Assembly (NCBI GenBank): GCA_964574325.1
Contig: CAZNMY010000011.1
Span: 1 to 64,000 of the forward strand
Length of the DNA stretch: 64,000 nucleotides
Source: CAMDPA01 sp964574325
GTDB taxonomy: Bacteria > Pseudomonadota > Alphaproteobacteria > Rhizobiales > Hyphomicrobiaceae
Reading direction: 5' to 3'
The position numbers and the translations under genes are program-made. The notes under the pieces are model-generated. The model ran no database searches and had not been told where the DNA came from. It worked only from the letters and a program-made list of their open reading frames with translations. Shown one piece after another: positions 33,135-40,530 of this stretch (the first letter of the stretch is position 1; the number at the start of each line of letters is the position of its first letter).

Positions 33135-33313
33135 AATCCTATGACGTCTCACTCATCGCGAAGTGCTTTTTCTCCGGCACGGTCGAAGCCCTGTCCGAAG
33201 AAGATGCAATCGAGCGAACGTACCAGAAATGGCGAACCGAATGTCCACATCCATTCGACCAATCCGACGACGCTGAACTTGTGTCGGTCGTGGTGGAAGG
33301 GGTGCGCTCATGA
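33122..33313 (+). CDS. 63-residue DpnD/PcfM-like micro-protein
   Basis: Pattern K-S-Y-D-V-S-L then V-E-A-L-S-E-E-D-A-I-E-R-T-Y, followed by an acidic end. The layout of a beta strand, a VxAxSEEEA helix and a Tyr/Trp resembles the DpnD/PcfM-like family, short proteins of phages and plasmids without known activity. Three other genes of the chain (33699, 33887, 35804) share it. Coupled at both ends by overlaps. Confidence 0.55.
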   Translation: MCQLKSYDVSLIAKCFFSGTVEALSEEDAIERTYQKWRTECPHPFDQSDDAELVSVVVEGVRS

Positions 33314-33702
33314 GAAGATCAACGCACTCGCCTTTGCCGTGGCATCATTTTGAGCATTGCGAAGGGCACAGCATCAACGACGCGAACGGGCATCACGTCG
33401 CTTACACCGACTGGGACTGCCTCGCCTTCGATACCGAAGATGTACCAGCAGAGCACAATGCAGCGTTCATCGTTCGAGCCTGCAATGCGTACCGACCTCT
33501 GCTGAGAACTGCGCGGCTTGCCTATAAGGTTTGTCGTCTTGTCGAGCAATGGGCTGATGAGGCCGATTCAGTTCGTCAATCAGAGCTCATCGCCGAGTTG
33601 GTCGACCACGCATATAGCAGGGTTCCCAAGGAAGCTCTGCTGTTGGCCAAACAGACCTCGGGGCTTCGCCTTCCTGAGACAAGCAAGGCGGTGCGCTCAT
33701 GA
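33310..33702 (+). CDS. 130-residue protein with two helical halves, unknown
   Basis: N-terminal half holds SPLPWHHFEHCEGHSINDANG and AEHNAAFIVRACNAY, very like short phage proteins with the pattern PW...IxDANGxxVA...A.FIVRACNAY that occur beside recombination genes. C-terminal half is helical (YKVCRLVEQWADEADSVRQSE). ATGA overlaps on both sides; the 3' end codes AVRS and carries the next ribosome binding site. Role unknown. Confidence 0.62.
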   Translation: MRRSTHSPLPWHHFEHCEGHSINDANGHHVAYTDWDCLAFDTEDVPAEHNAAFIVRACNAYRPLLRTARLAYKVCRLVEQWADEADSVRQSELIAELVDHAYSRVPKEALLLAKQTSGLRLPETSKAVRS

Positions 33703-33890
33703 GCATGGAGAAAACATTCCGCATCAGCTTCGTCGAGGTCATCCGCCATACCGCGACCGTCGAAGCACGCAACGAGCACTTCGCGCGCGTCCAGGTTCGC
33801 CGCGATTGGGTCGAGGTCGGCGCCGAAGCGTTCCAACAGGAAACGCTCGGCATGTGCGACCTCATCTCGGTCGAGGAGGTGACGCCATGA
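33699..33890 (+). CDS. 63-residue DpnD/PcfM-like micro-protein
   Basis: Pattern EKTFRISFVEVIRHTATVEARNEHFAR: strand, strand, helix, the same order as the paralogues at 33122, 33887 and 35804. The 3' end GAGGAGGTGACGCCATGA overlaps the next start and is its ribosome binding site. Unknown function. Confidence 0.6.
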   Translation: MSMEKTFRISFVEVIRHTATVEARNEHFARVQVRRDWVEVGAEAFQQETLGMCDLISVEEVTP

Positions 33891-34081
33891 GCATCGCCAA
33901 GACCTTTGATGTCACCTTTCTTGAGTGCAACCATTACCGCATCAGGCTGACGGCAGTCTCAGAGGACGAGGCCCTCAGCAAGGCCGAAAGCCTCTACTGC
34001 GAAGAGAATATGAGCCTCTTCGAACTCGATACATCGATCGGCGGCACCGACGAATGGCAGGCCGAGGAGGTGGGCTCATGA
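33887..34081 (+). CDS. 64-residue DpnD/PcfM-like micro-protein
   Basis: Pattern AKTFDVTFLECNHYRIRLTA then SEDEALSKAESLYCEEN; the SExEAlxkAE helix is the clearest family signature in the chain. ATGA overlaps on both sides; the end GAGGAGGTGGGCTCATGA serves the following gene. Paralogous to 33699-33890 directly before it, so a tandem duplication is likely. Confidence 0.62.
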   Translation: MSIAKTFDVTFLECNHYRIRLTAVSEDEALSKAESLYCEENMSLFELDTSIGGTDEWQAEEVGS

Positions 34082-34404
34082 GTTTCACCACCTGTCCAAC
34101 CTGCTTCAACACCGTTGACTGGTCATGGGAAGAAGCCTTCGACAAGTTCGGCTTCAGTGACGGCGGCGGTATGATCATGACCGAGCATGTGGCCGATGCG
34201 CTGCGCCAGCACGGTTACACCGTCGTGGTCCAGGCGTGGGGCATTCACAATGTCATCATTACCTCGATCAAAACCGCGAAGGGCAAGGAGTTGATCCCGT
34301 CCGGGATAAAGTATGGCTATGACAATGCGCGCGGGTATCTCCCCAAGCGCATCATCAGGCTGCTCGATGCCGCGTTCCCCGATGGCGAGGAGGTGGAGCC
34401 ATGA
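34078..34404 (+). CDS. 108-residue protein, unknown
   Basis: Begins MSFTTCPTCFNTVDWSWEEA, with one CPTC knuckle, then MTEHVADALRQHGYTVVVQAWG and IITSIKTAKGKELIPSG. No second Cys pair is visible, so metal binding is unsure. ATGA overlaps on both sides; its last codons GAGGAGGTGGAGCCATGA serve the methyltransferase gene that follows. Confidence 0.58.
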   Translation: MSFTTCPTCFNTVDWSWEEAFDKFGFSDGGGMIMTEHVADALRQHGYTVVVQAWGIHNVIITSIKTAKGKELIPSGIKYGYDNARGYLPKRIIRLLDAAFPDGEEVEP

Positions 34405-35087
34405 CCGCCTCCGGCATCATCATCGGCACACGACCTCGCTCGGTGCTTGCAAGCGTGGTCAACGCTTTGCCGCAAGCATTCCGGTTGGGGCCGAAACGCA
34501 TCGCCAACGAGTTCTATCCGACACCGCCGGAAGCGACCCGCGCGCTGCTCTCGGTCGAGCGGTTCGATGGCTCGATTTGGGAACCAGCCTGCGGCGAGGG
34601 TGCCATTGCGTCTGTGCTGAAGGAGGCCGGGCACAAGGTCGTGGCCACGGATCTCGCCGATTACGGATTCGGTATCGGCGGCGTCGATTTCCTGAAGGAG
34701 ACGCGGCCTCGTGCCAAGCACATCGTCACCAACCCGCCCTACGGGTCGGGTCTGGCCGATGCGTTCATCACGCGCGCGCTGGAGTTTGCTGCCACGACGC
34801 GTGGCAGCGTTTCAATGCTCCTGAACCTGTCGTCGCTCGCGCATCGCACGCGGACACGATGGTGGCAGGAGCATCCGCCGGCACGGCTCTATGCCATCGA
34901 CGACATCGTCTGCTGGCCGGAGCACCGCTACGGGCCCGCGCCATCCCATTTCACCAAGCACCGCTACTTCTGGGCGGTCTGGACACCCGATCACGAAGGC
35001 CCTTCGGCCTTCTGGTGGCTGTCGTCGGCGGAGTTCCGCAGGCGGCCGTCTTCTCACAACAACAACAAGAAAAGGAGAACCTCATGA
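34401..35087 (+). CDS. DNA adenine methyltransferase-like protein
   Basis: A 228-residue SAM methyltransferase. EFYPTPPEATRALL is the usual start of plasmid/phage N6-adenine methyltransferases, motif I-like WEPACGEGAIASVL binds SAM and TNPPY (about 113-117) is the amino-methylation motif. The KHRYFWAVW end is also family-typical. No restriction endonuclease is paired with it, so it probably modifies the element's own DNA, protecting it on transfer or regulating it. It lies in the chain, coupled by ATGA to the gene before; the next start follows AAGGAG. Confidence 0.82.
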   Translation: MTASGIIIGTRPRSVLASVVNALPQAFRLGPKRIANEFYPTPPEATRALLSVERFDGSIWEPACGEGAIASVLKEAGHKVVATDLADYGFGIGGVDFLKETRPRAKHIVTNPPYGSGLADAFITRALEFAATTRGSVSMLLNLSSLAHRTRTRWWQEHPPARLYAIDDIVCWPEHRYGPAPSHFTKHRYFWAVWTPDHEGPSAFWWLSSAEFRRRPSSHNNNKKRRTS

Positions 35088-35353
35088 AACAACGACCCTT
35101 CGACCCCTTGACCATGGATGAGGCCATTGCCACCGCCATCCATGCCTACCTCGCGGTGCTGATATTGCGCCTGCAGCAAGCGGAAAAGCTTGCCGTCGAC
35201 GCCGCGACCGCCCTATCGACCGGACAACGCAATCTCGCTATCGGCACCATCCTGCCGTTCGAAACAATGCTGCCGGAATGCGAGGCCTTGTTTCGCGCAG
35301 CGCTCATACTGCATCGCATGGAATCGCAGAGCCGAGAAGGCGGTGCCGCATGA
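35084..35353 (+). CDS. 89-residue helical protein
   Basis: Starts MKQRPFDPLTMDEAIATAIH, all-helical with LILRLQQAEKLAVDAATALS and PFETMLPECEALFRAALILH. Overlaps the methyltransferase stop and the following start. Good AAGGAG upstream. Function unknown. Confidence 0.58.
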   Translation: MKQRPFDPLTMDEAIATAIHAYLAVLILRLQQAEKLAVDAATALSTGQRNLAIGTILPFETMLPECEALFRAALILHRMESQSREGGAA

Positions 35354-35598
35354 GAAGAACCCCCACCGAACCGCATCATGATTTGCGCGGCGAATTCGGC
35401 ATGGCCTGCCCGAAATGCGGCCAGGCCGACAAGCTGTCGGTCGAGATCACCTGCACGGCAACACTGACCATCGACGGCACGGATGCCGATTGCGATCACT
35501 ATTGGGACGCGGCTTCGTCCTGCCATTGCGACGACTGCGACCTTCACGGCTCTGTCGGTGACTTTCGCATAACGCGTGACTGGCCGGTGCGCTCATGA
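35350..35598 (+). CDS. 82-residue zinc-ribbon protein
   Basis: Two knuckles, CPKCGQ near residue 20 and CHCDDC near residue 60, separated by a beta segment (SVEITCTATLTIDGTDADCD) with HYWDAASS. A compact zinc ribbon is likely. The gene directly after it (35595) has the same plan and must be a duplicate. The end codes for WPVRS and carries the next ribosome binding site. Confidence 0.62.
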   Translation: MRRTPTEPHHDLRGEFGMACPKCGQADKLSVEITCTATLTIDGTDADCDHYWDAASSCHCDDCDLHGSVGDFRITRDWPVRS

Positions 35599-35807
35599 CC
35601 AGATTGCTCCTGTCCGACCTCGCCTGTCCACGCTGCGGACATCGCGACTCGTTCCACATCGATGTAACTGCTACGGCTTACGTCGATGCGTCCGGCCCAT
35701 CCGTCGAAAGCGACTACTATTGGGATGCCGCCTCCGGCTGCGTCTGCCTCGCTTGCTTCCATGATGCGCCCGCCGGCGACTTCGCAGGCAAGGCGGTGCG
35801 CTCATGA
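35595..35807 (+). CDS. 70-residue zinc-ribbon protein, tandem paralogue
   Basis: CPRCGHRDSFHIDVTATAYVD and YYWDAASGCVCLACF give the same CxxC...YYWDAAS...CxxC plan as the preceding protein. Ends in AGKAVRS, with ATGA overlap to the next gene. Tandem duplication is clear at protein level; role unknown. Confidence 0.62.
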   Translation: MTRLLLSDLACPRCGHRDSFHIDVTATAYVDASGPSVESDYYWDAASGCVCLACFHDAPAGDFAGKAVRS

Positions 35808-36217
35808 GCCGCCATCAGACTTACCGCGTCCTCGTCACCAAAAGCGATGTGTACCAAATCGACCTTGCCGCGTCGAACGAAGCAGTCGCACTGCGCGAAG
35901 CCGAAGGACTTTGGGAAGGCGGCAAGCGTAACCGCTTCGAGCGCGACGAAGAACAAGAAGCTTTATCCTTCGCCATCGACGATGGCTCCACGCTCCATCT
36001 CCGTGACATCGCCAATGCAGACCGCGCCCGCTGGGCGAAGAACGCGTTGCAGGCGTTCTCGAACGAAACCAAATCGAGCATGGGGCAGGAGGCGTTGCAC
36101 GACCTGCTCTGCGACCTCGGGCACTATGCGCGCAGCGTCGGTCTCGATGTTCACGACGAGATGCAACGCGCCGCCGATGTTTGCGCGGCAGAAATCGCCG
36201 AGGAGGTGCTTTCATGA
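35804..36217 (+). CDS. 137-residue protein with DpnD/PcfM-like N-terminus
   Basis: Residues 1-40 (HQTYRVLVTKSDVYQIDLAA, then SNEAVALREAEGLW) are a fourth copy of the DpnD/PcfM-like unit in this chain. It is fused to a C-terminal helical part (SSMGQEALHDLLCDLGHYAR, VHDEMQRAADVCAAEIAEEVLS). Coupled to both neighbours by ATGA. The fusion suggests that the small units act as a module. Function unknown. Confidence 0.6.
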   Translation: MSRHQTYRVLVTKSDVYQIDLAASNEAVALREAEGLWEGGKRNRFERDEEQEALSFAIDDGSTLHLRDIANADRARWAKNALQAFSNETKSSMGQEALHDLLCDLGHYARSVGLDVHDEMQRAADVCAAEIAEEVLS

Positions 36218-36426
36218 CAGCGCACCTCGATGACCTGCTCGCTGGCATCGCACGCACCAAACTCGGAATTGAGACACTCACGACCCGTAACCGTGACATC
36301 CTTGATTTCCACGATGTAGGTGTTGTCAGCCTGAAGCGCGCGCTTCACCGCGCGTATCTGGCGGGATGCGATGCCACGGCCGCCCGCATCTTCCGCATCA
36401 CCCCGAAAAATGGAGACACCACATGA
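36214..36426 (+). CDS. 70-residue DUF6900-like protein
   Basis: IARTKLGIETLTTRNRDILD followed by FHDVGVVSLKRALHRAYLAGCDA fits my memory of DUF6900, short phage/plasmid proteins with an IAxxxLGIETLxxRxxDxLDFHxV pattern. Ends in a short polar tail. Overlaps the previous stop and the next start by ATGA. Function unknown. Confidence 0.58.
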   Translation: MTAHLDDLLAGIARTKLGIETLTTRNRDILDFHDVGVVSLKRALHRAYLAGCDATAARIFRITPKNGDTT

Positions 36427-36758
36427 GCCACTATGAGCACGCTGCCGACCGATATGATGAACGCAAGCACCGCCGTCGACTGCGGTCACGCAACCGCATC
36501 CGCACCCGTTGCGGCAGCTGGCGCACATTCGAACGCCGCTTCGTCCCGCTGCCCGCACCGAACCACGACCTGTTGTGGGACATCGGCGGCGAGGTCCCGA
36601 AAGGTGCCGACCCGCACTACTGGTGGACCGTCCTCGATTGCGAAGGGCGCATCAACCTCTCGCCGGGATTCCGGTTCGTGAACCGCATTGCGTTCATCCG
36701 CTGTGCCGTCCCGTGGGGCGTGGACGATGAGAAGCAGCCGCTCTATCGCTATGATTGA
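36423..36758 (+). CDS. 111-residue basic protein, unknown
   Basis: Starts MSHYEHAADRYDERKHRRRL and is very basic over the first 40 residues; the rest is Trp/Pro rich (DPHYWWTVLDCEGRINLSPG). Last gene of the strictly overlapping part of the chain: a gap of about 215 bp follows. Function unknown. Confidence 0.55.
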   Translation: MSHYEHAADRYDERKHRRRLRSRNRIRTRCGSWRTFERRFVPLPAPNHDLLWDIGGEVPKGADPHYWWTVLDCEGRINLSPGFRFVNRIAFIRCAVPWGVDDEKQPLYRYD

Positions 36759-36974
36759 AGAAGTTCGAGACGACCATCACCCTGTTCGCGGGTGCGCCTT
36801 GCACTTCAGCCGTCAAGCCCTTCGCAAGCGCGCACGTAGTGGTGCTGCGCTAGCGAAGCCGGAGGCCAAGGGGCATTGACTGCCGAAGTTGGCAAGGCGT
36901 GACCGTTCCACCATGGCGTTTATGCGAGGCGCGCTTCGCTAACTCGCACAAACCCCATGATGGAGAAAAAGCCT

Positions 36975-37235
36975 ATGAGCGACATTCCCAAGACACACCT
37001 GCCGCCGACCCCGCAGCGCAAGACCAAGGGCAGCCCGCCCACCCACAAGATTTATCGCGTCGTGAGAGGACGCGGCAATCTTGACAAGGACATCTGGACG
37101 GAAGTCGCAGCCTGCTGGCCGCACAAGGACGGCAGCGGCTTCAATGTGAAGTTCAACTTCAATGAAGCCCCGAGCCAAGGCGCGGAATACGTCATGCGTC
37201 GCGTTACGCGACGCACCCCTCAGGGCGAAGCGTGA
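36975..37235 (+). CDS. 86-residue HKDG-motif protein, paralogue of 32540-32776
   Basis: MSDIPKTHLPPTPQRKTKGS leads into W-T-E-V-A-A-C-W-PHKDGSGFNVKFNFNEAPSQGAEYVMR, the same motif order as the first gene of the chain. GGAG lies upstream of ATG 36975. The pair of paralogues brackets the coupled chain. Function unknown. Confidence 0.62.
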   Translation: MSDIPKTHLPPTPQRKTKGSPPTHKIYRVVRGRGNLDKDIWTEVAACWPHKDGSGFNVKFNFNEAPSQGAEYVMRRVTRRTPQGEA

Positions 37236-37247
37236 GGGGAGAGCGAC

Positions 37248-37517
37248 ATGTTGAAAAGCACACACCGCGACGCAATCGCCGTCACACAATCCGCCGAGGT
37301 CTGGCAACTCACCCGCAACTGGCAGACCCTTGCCGTCATCGAACGCGCTTGGGATGACAACCACTGGCTACTGTTTCTTGCCGACGGCCATGGCGAACTT
37401 GTCTGCCAAGGCGCAGTCGGGCGCATTGCAACTCGGAAGACATGCTTGACCATGTGGGCACGGCGGAACACCGGAACTATTGCGCCGTTCCTCGACGGCG
37501 GCGAACAACCGGAGTAG
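37248..37517 (+). CDS. 89-residue protein, unknown
   Basis: Starts MLKSTHRDAIAVTQSAEVWQ; contains a Trp-rich strand region (ERAWDDNHWLLFLADGHGEL) and a basic end. It follows the HKDG protein by 12 bp with GGGGAG upstream of the ATG, so the two are likely cotranscribed. No family recognised. Confidence 0.5.
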   Translation: MLKSTHRDAIAVTQSAEVWQLTRNWQTLAVIERAWDDNHWLLFLADGHGELVCQGAVGRIATRKTCLTMWARRNTGTIAPFLDGGEQPE

Positions 37518-38146
37518 ACACCACGCACATAGCCGACGCAAAACCAATGTAGTACGGCTTGCTGCGAAGTTATCGCTATCAGGCTGATGTCATGTTTCTG
37601 GCGGACGCGCGGCGCGAAAACGCGCCCGTTTGCGACGCTCGACTAAGTCGATGTCCTGTTGATAGCAGCCTGCCATGCAAGTGATGGCATTCTGATAGCC
37701 TGCGAAAATCCACGTTTCACGCCACCGCTGGCACGTTGCTGTCATTCTGCCAGCCCTCTGATATTAATGTGATAGCAGATTGTTGGTTGGCCACGCGGCG
37801 CGGTCATGCCGTCGTGACGGATTGCCGTATTTCACTTCAGTGGTGCAGGCGGAGCGGGGGAAGGTTCCGCCGCGCCGAATCGCGGCTCGTCCAGCGTGAG
37901 CGAACGCGCCCGTCAGCAAGCTCTATCCCATACCCTGCGCTCCGACGGTACGTTGCCGTAGATGCAGCGGTCTTCGCATTCACTCACTACAACCAGCCTC
38001 AGCACACCCGCGTCGCCAAATGGTTTGGTGTCTCTGGACTTCATGGCGGCTCAAATCAGAATTACGCGATAGCACCTTGATATTTTCAGCTTCGATGCGG
38101 TCGATGGCATTTATTCTCTGGTAGCGCGGAAGGGGTAGCAAGATGG
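37518..38146. other. gap with operator-like motifs, upstream of the transfer origin
   Basis: About 630 bp without a convincing gene. It holds degenerate copies of the element motif: CTATCAGGCTGATGTCATG (37577-37595), the reverse-oriented CGATGTCCTGTTGATAGCAG (37647-37666) and GATATTAATGTGATAGC (37760-37776), plus the palindrome-like GCCGTCGTGACGGA (37808-37821) related to those around parA. Confidence 0.4.
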
Positions 38147-38213
38147 GTTTTCGTTACACGAAAACAAAGCGGTGAAACCGCTCATCTTGTCGGGGCTACG
38201 GACCTGAAGGTCC
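38147..38213. other. candidate origin of transfer (oriT) with three hairpins
   Basis: Three adjacent inverted repeats: GTTTTCGT-TAC-ACGAAAAC (38147-38165), AGCGGT-GAA-ACCGCT (38168-38182) and GGACCT-GA-AGGTCC (38200-38213). They stand about 45 bp before mobC and 430 bp before the relaxase gene, the usual place of oriT in MobC-relaxase modules. The nick site is not known; the CATCTTGTCGGGG stretch between the second and third hairpin is the natural candidate. Confidence 0.6.
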
Positions 38214-38257
38214 CGCGCCCCAAGCCCCCGGACGCTGCGCTCTGCTGGAGGAGTGCA

Positions 38258-38647
38258 ATGACCAAACCCAACAATCCGGCGAAGGTCCGCCCATCCACGG
38301 GGCGGCCGAAAGCAGCACGCGTCAAAGATCACTGGATCAGTTTCCGGGTGACGGCAGAAGAGCATTTCCAACTTATCGACAAGGCGAACCGTAGCGGCAT
38401 GGGTCCCGGCGACTATGCTCGCTCGCGTGCGTTACGCGGTATCGCGCGGTCGAAAAAGTCGGCGCCGGCGACCACACCCATCTTCGGCGACGACACGCGT
38501 GCCGTCTTCCATGAACTGCGCAAGCAAGGCGTCAACCTCAATCAGATCGCCCATCACTGCAACCGCCACGCCGTCCCGCCGCCACACGAGGTGAGCGAGC
38601 TGGCCAAAGTCATCATGGCGCTGTGGGAGAGGCTGCTCGCGTCATGA
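38258..38647 (+). CDS. mobC: MobC-family relaxosome accessory protein
   Basis: A 129-residue protein with a basic N-terminus (GRPKAARVKDHWISFRVTAE), an RHH-like strand and the MobC C-terminal signature VFHELRKQGVNLNQIAHHCNR. MobC proteins bind oriT next to the nick and help the relaxase to open the strands. GGAGG-like ribosome binding site before ATG 38258, oriT hairpins directly upstream, and ATGA overlap with the relaxase gene: a standard mobilization cassette. Confidence 0.88.
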   Translation: MTKPNNPAKVRPSTGRPKAARVKDHWISFRVTAEEHFQLIDKANRSGMGPGDYARSRALRGIARSKKSAPATTPIFGDDTRAVFHELRKQGVNLNQIAHHCNRHAVPPPHEVSELAKVIMALWERLLAS

Positions 38648-40530
38648 TCATCCGCATCCAGGCCAACGGCGGCTCGTTTCGCGGTGCCGGTCTCTACTAC
38701 CTGCACGACAAATCCGCCGATCACTCACTCGAAAATCATCTGAAGCCCAAGACCGATGAGCGCGTGTGGTTCACCGACACACGCAACTGTCTGAGCATGG
38801 ACCCTGACCGCGCGCTTGAGGAGATGTGGCGCACGGCTGAGGATCAGGCATACCTGAAAATGCAGGCCGGGGTGAAGCGGGGCGGTCGCGTCTGCGAAGA
38901 CCCAACCAAGACGTTGTCGCTGTCCTGGCACAAGAATGACCAACCAACGCCCGAACACATGGTCGAAGCCGGCGATGCGTTGATGAAGCACATGGGCTGG
39001 GACACACATCAGGCCGTCTATGTCGGCCACAATGACACCGAGCACCGGCACATCCACATCATCCTCAACCGTGTGGATCCGGACACCGGTCGCACGCTCG
39101 ACGATTTCCGCGAACAGAAGCGCGCGCAATCCTGGGCGCTCGAATACGAGCGGTCGCAGGATCAGGTCCGGTGCGAGCAGCGCGAGATCAACGCGCAGAA
39201 GCAGAAGAACAAGGTCCGCGCCAACGACAATCAACAGGAGACCGCGCCAACGCAGGAGGTGGAGCAGAAGTCCGAAGCGGGCTACGAGCAGCAGCGCACA
39301 ACCGAACCCGCGAACGAGATTTCTGCCGATGACAAGGCAGCGCCGTCCACCAAGCGCGCCGCCAACGATCACTTGCCGCACAACGTCATCATGCTGGCGC
39401 GCCCGAGCGAGCATGAATTCAACGCCGACGAGCAGGTGCGCGCCCAGAACGCCGCCGTCGACAGCGCCGAATTGAAGGCCGAGCAACGCGCCGAGCGCGA
39501 AGCGTTCTTCAAGGACGGTGCCAAGCTGTTCAAGGAGACCCGCCATGCCGTCTACGACGAGATATGTCGAGACTACAGGATCGAGTGGCGCAATCTCTAT
39601 AAAGACACTGCCACCGCGCGGAAGTCTGCCGAGACAGCATCGGAATATGCCATCACCCGCGCGCACTACTTCGCCAAAGCTGGCCAGTGGGACAAGGCTC
39701 GTGAGGCCTTCAAGGATCGCAACAGTGTGCGCGACGCAGTCGAGGAAAAACTCGCCCCATGCATGGCCGACCTGAAGCGGCGCCAGAAAGAAGATCTGCG
39801 CGAACGCCAACGTGACGCCTGCGATGCCTTGCGACAGGTTCGCGACGTTCAGTATCAGGACTTGCTACGACGCCAGCGTCGTGAGCGTGCCGCGCTCCGT
39901 GCCCGTGAAACCCTCGATGCTGCTGGTGTTGTCCGTGATCGGCCTGTCTACGGGACGGCAATGCCGCCGGCAGAGAACGCGGCCAACGAGAACCGATCCG
40001 TTGAGGCCAACGCCAGCCGCCAGACAGATCAGGCGACTGCGACCGAGGTCGGGGTGCCGACCGTGTCAGACGCGCGCTTGCTGCAAGAAGCGCCGAAGGC
40101 CCGTCAGATTGCCGAGCAAGTCGAGCAATCCGCCGCGATCGCCCAGTCCATTGGTCGGGCCGCCAGCAGCGAAATGACACCGATCGAACTGCCACACGTG
40201 GATAGACCTGATCCAACAACGATGGCACCGGTTCGCGGCGCCAGCGATCTCATGGCTGGCGGTATCGGCGGCGCGGCCAGCTATTTGGCGGATCAGCTCG
40301 GTGAATTGTTCGCGCCAACGCCGCTCGAAGTGCGGGAAGCGCAGGCCAAGGCGCAAGCAAAGCAGGCGAGTGAGCGCGAGGCGCAGAGGCCGGAACATGA
40401 CGAAAAGGCCGCCGCCTACGCGCGCATCATCGACAGCGCCGTCCGCTTGGCCGAAGCCGAACGCGCACAACAAGGTGACGCCTATTGGAAGGAGCGCGAC
40501 CGCGACAAGGGGTGGGAGCGGGACCAGTAA
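38644..40530 (+). CDS. MobA/VirD2-type relaxase
   Basis: A 628-residue relaxase. The N-terminal 200 residues are the nuclease domain: RGAGLYYLHDK at the start and the three-His metal motif EHRHIHIILNRVDP (H134, H136, H138). The catalytic Tyr should lie near the N-terminus (Y18/Y19 in GLYYL). After residue 220 the protein is long, charged and coiled-coil, with repeated Glu/Arg/Ala segments. ATG 38644 overlaps the mobC stop; it makes a site- and strand-specific nick at oriT and stays bound to the 5' end. The traG coupling protein at 30446-31906 would carry it to a secretion channel. Confidence 0.88.
   Translation: MIIRIQANGGSFRGAGLYYLHDKSADHSLENHLKPKTDERVWFTDTRNCLSMDPDRALEEMWRTAEDQAYLKMQAGVKRGGRVCEDPTKTLSLSWHKNDQPTPEHMVEAGDALMKHMGWDTHQAVYVGHNDTEHRHIHIILNRVDPDTGRTLDDFREQKRAQSWALEYERSQDQVRCEQREINAQKQKNKVRANDNQQETAPTQEVEQKSEAGYEQQRTTEPANEISADDKAAPSTKRAANDHLPHNVIMLARPSEHEFNADEQVRAQNAAVDSAELKAEQRAEREAFFKDGAKLFKETRHAVYDEICRDYRIEWRNLYKDTATARKSAETASEYAITRAHYFAKAGQWDKAREAFKDRNSVRDAVEEKLAPCMADLKRRQKEDLRERQRDACDALRQVRDVQYQDLLRRQRRERAALRARETLDAAGVVRDRPVYGTAMPPAENAANENRSVEANASRQTDQATATEVGVPTVSDARLLQEAPKARQIAEQVEQSAAIAQSIGRAASSEMTPIELPHVDRPDPTTMAPVRGASDLMAGGIGGAASYLADQLGELFAPTPLEVREAQAKAQAKQASEREAQRPEHDEKAAAYARIIDSAVRLAEAERAQQGDAYWKERDRDKGWERDQ

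Noticed and set aside
38725..39810. 361-codon minus-strand hydrophobic frame opposite the relaxase
   Set aside because: Its hydrophobicity mirrors charged codons of the relaxase coiled coil; the relaxase three-His motif is intact.
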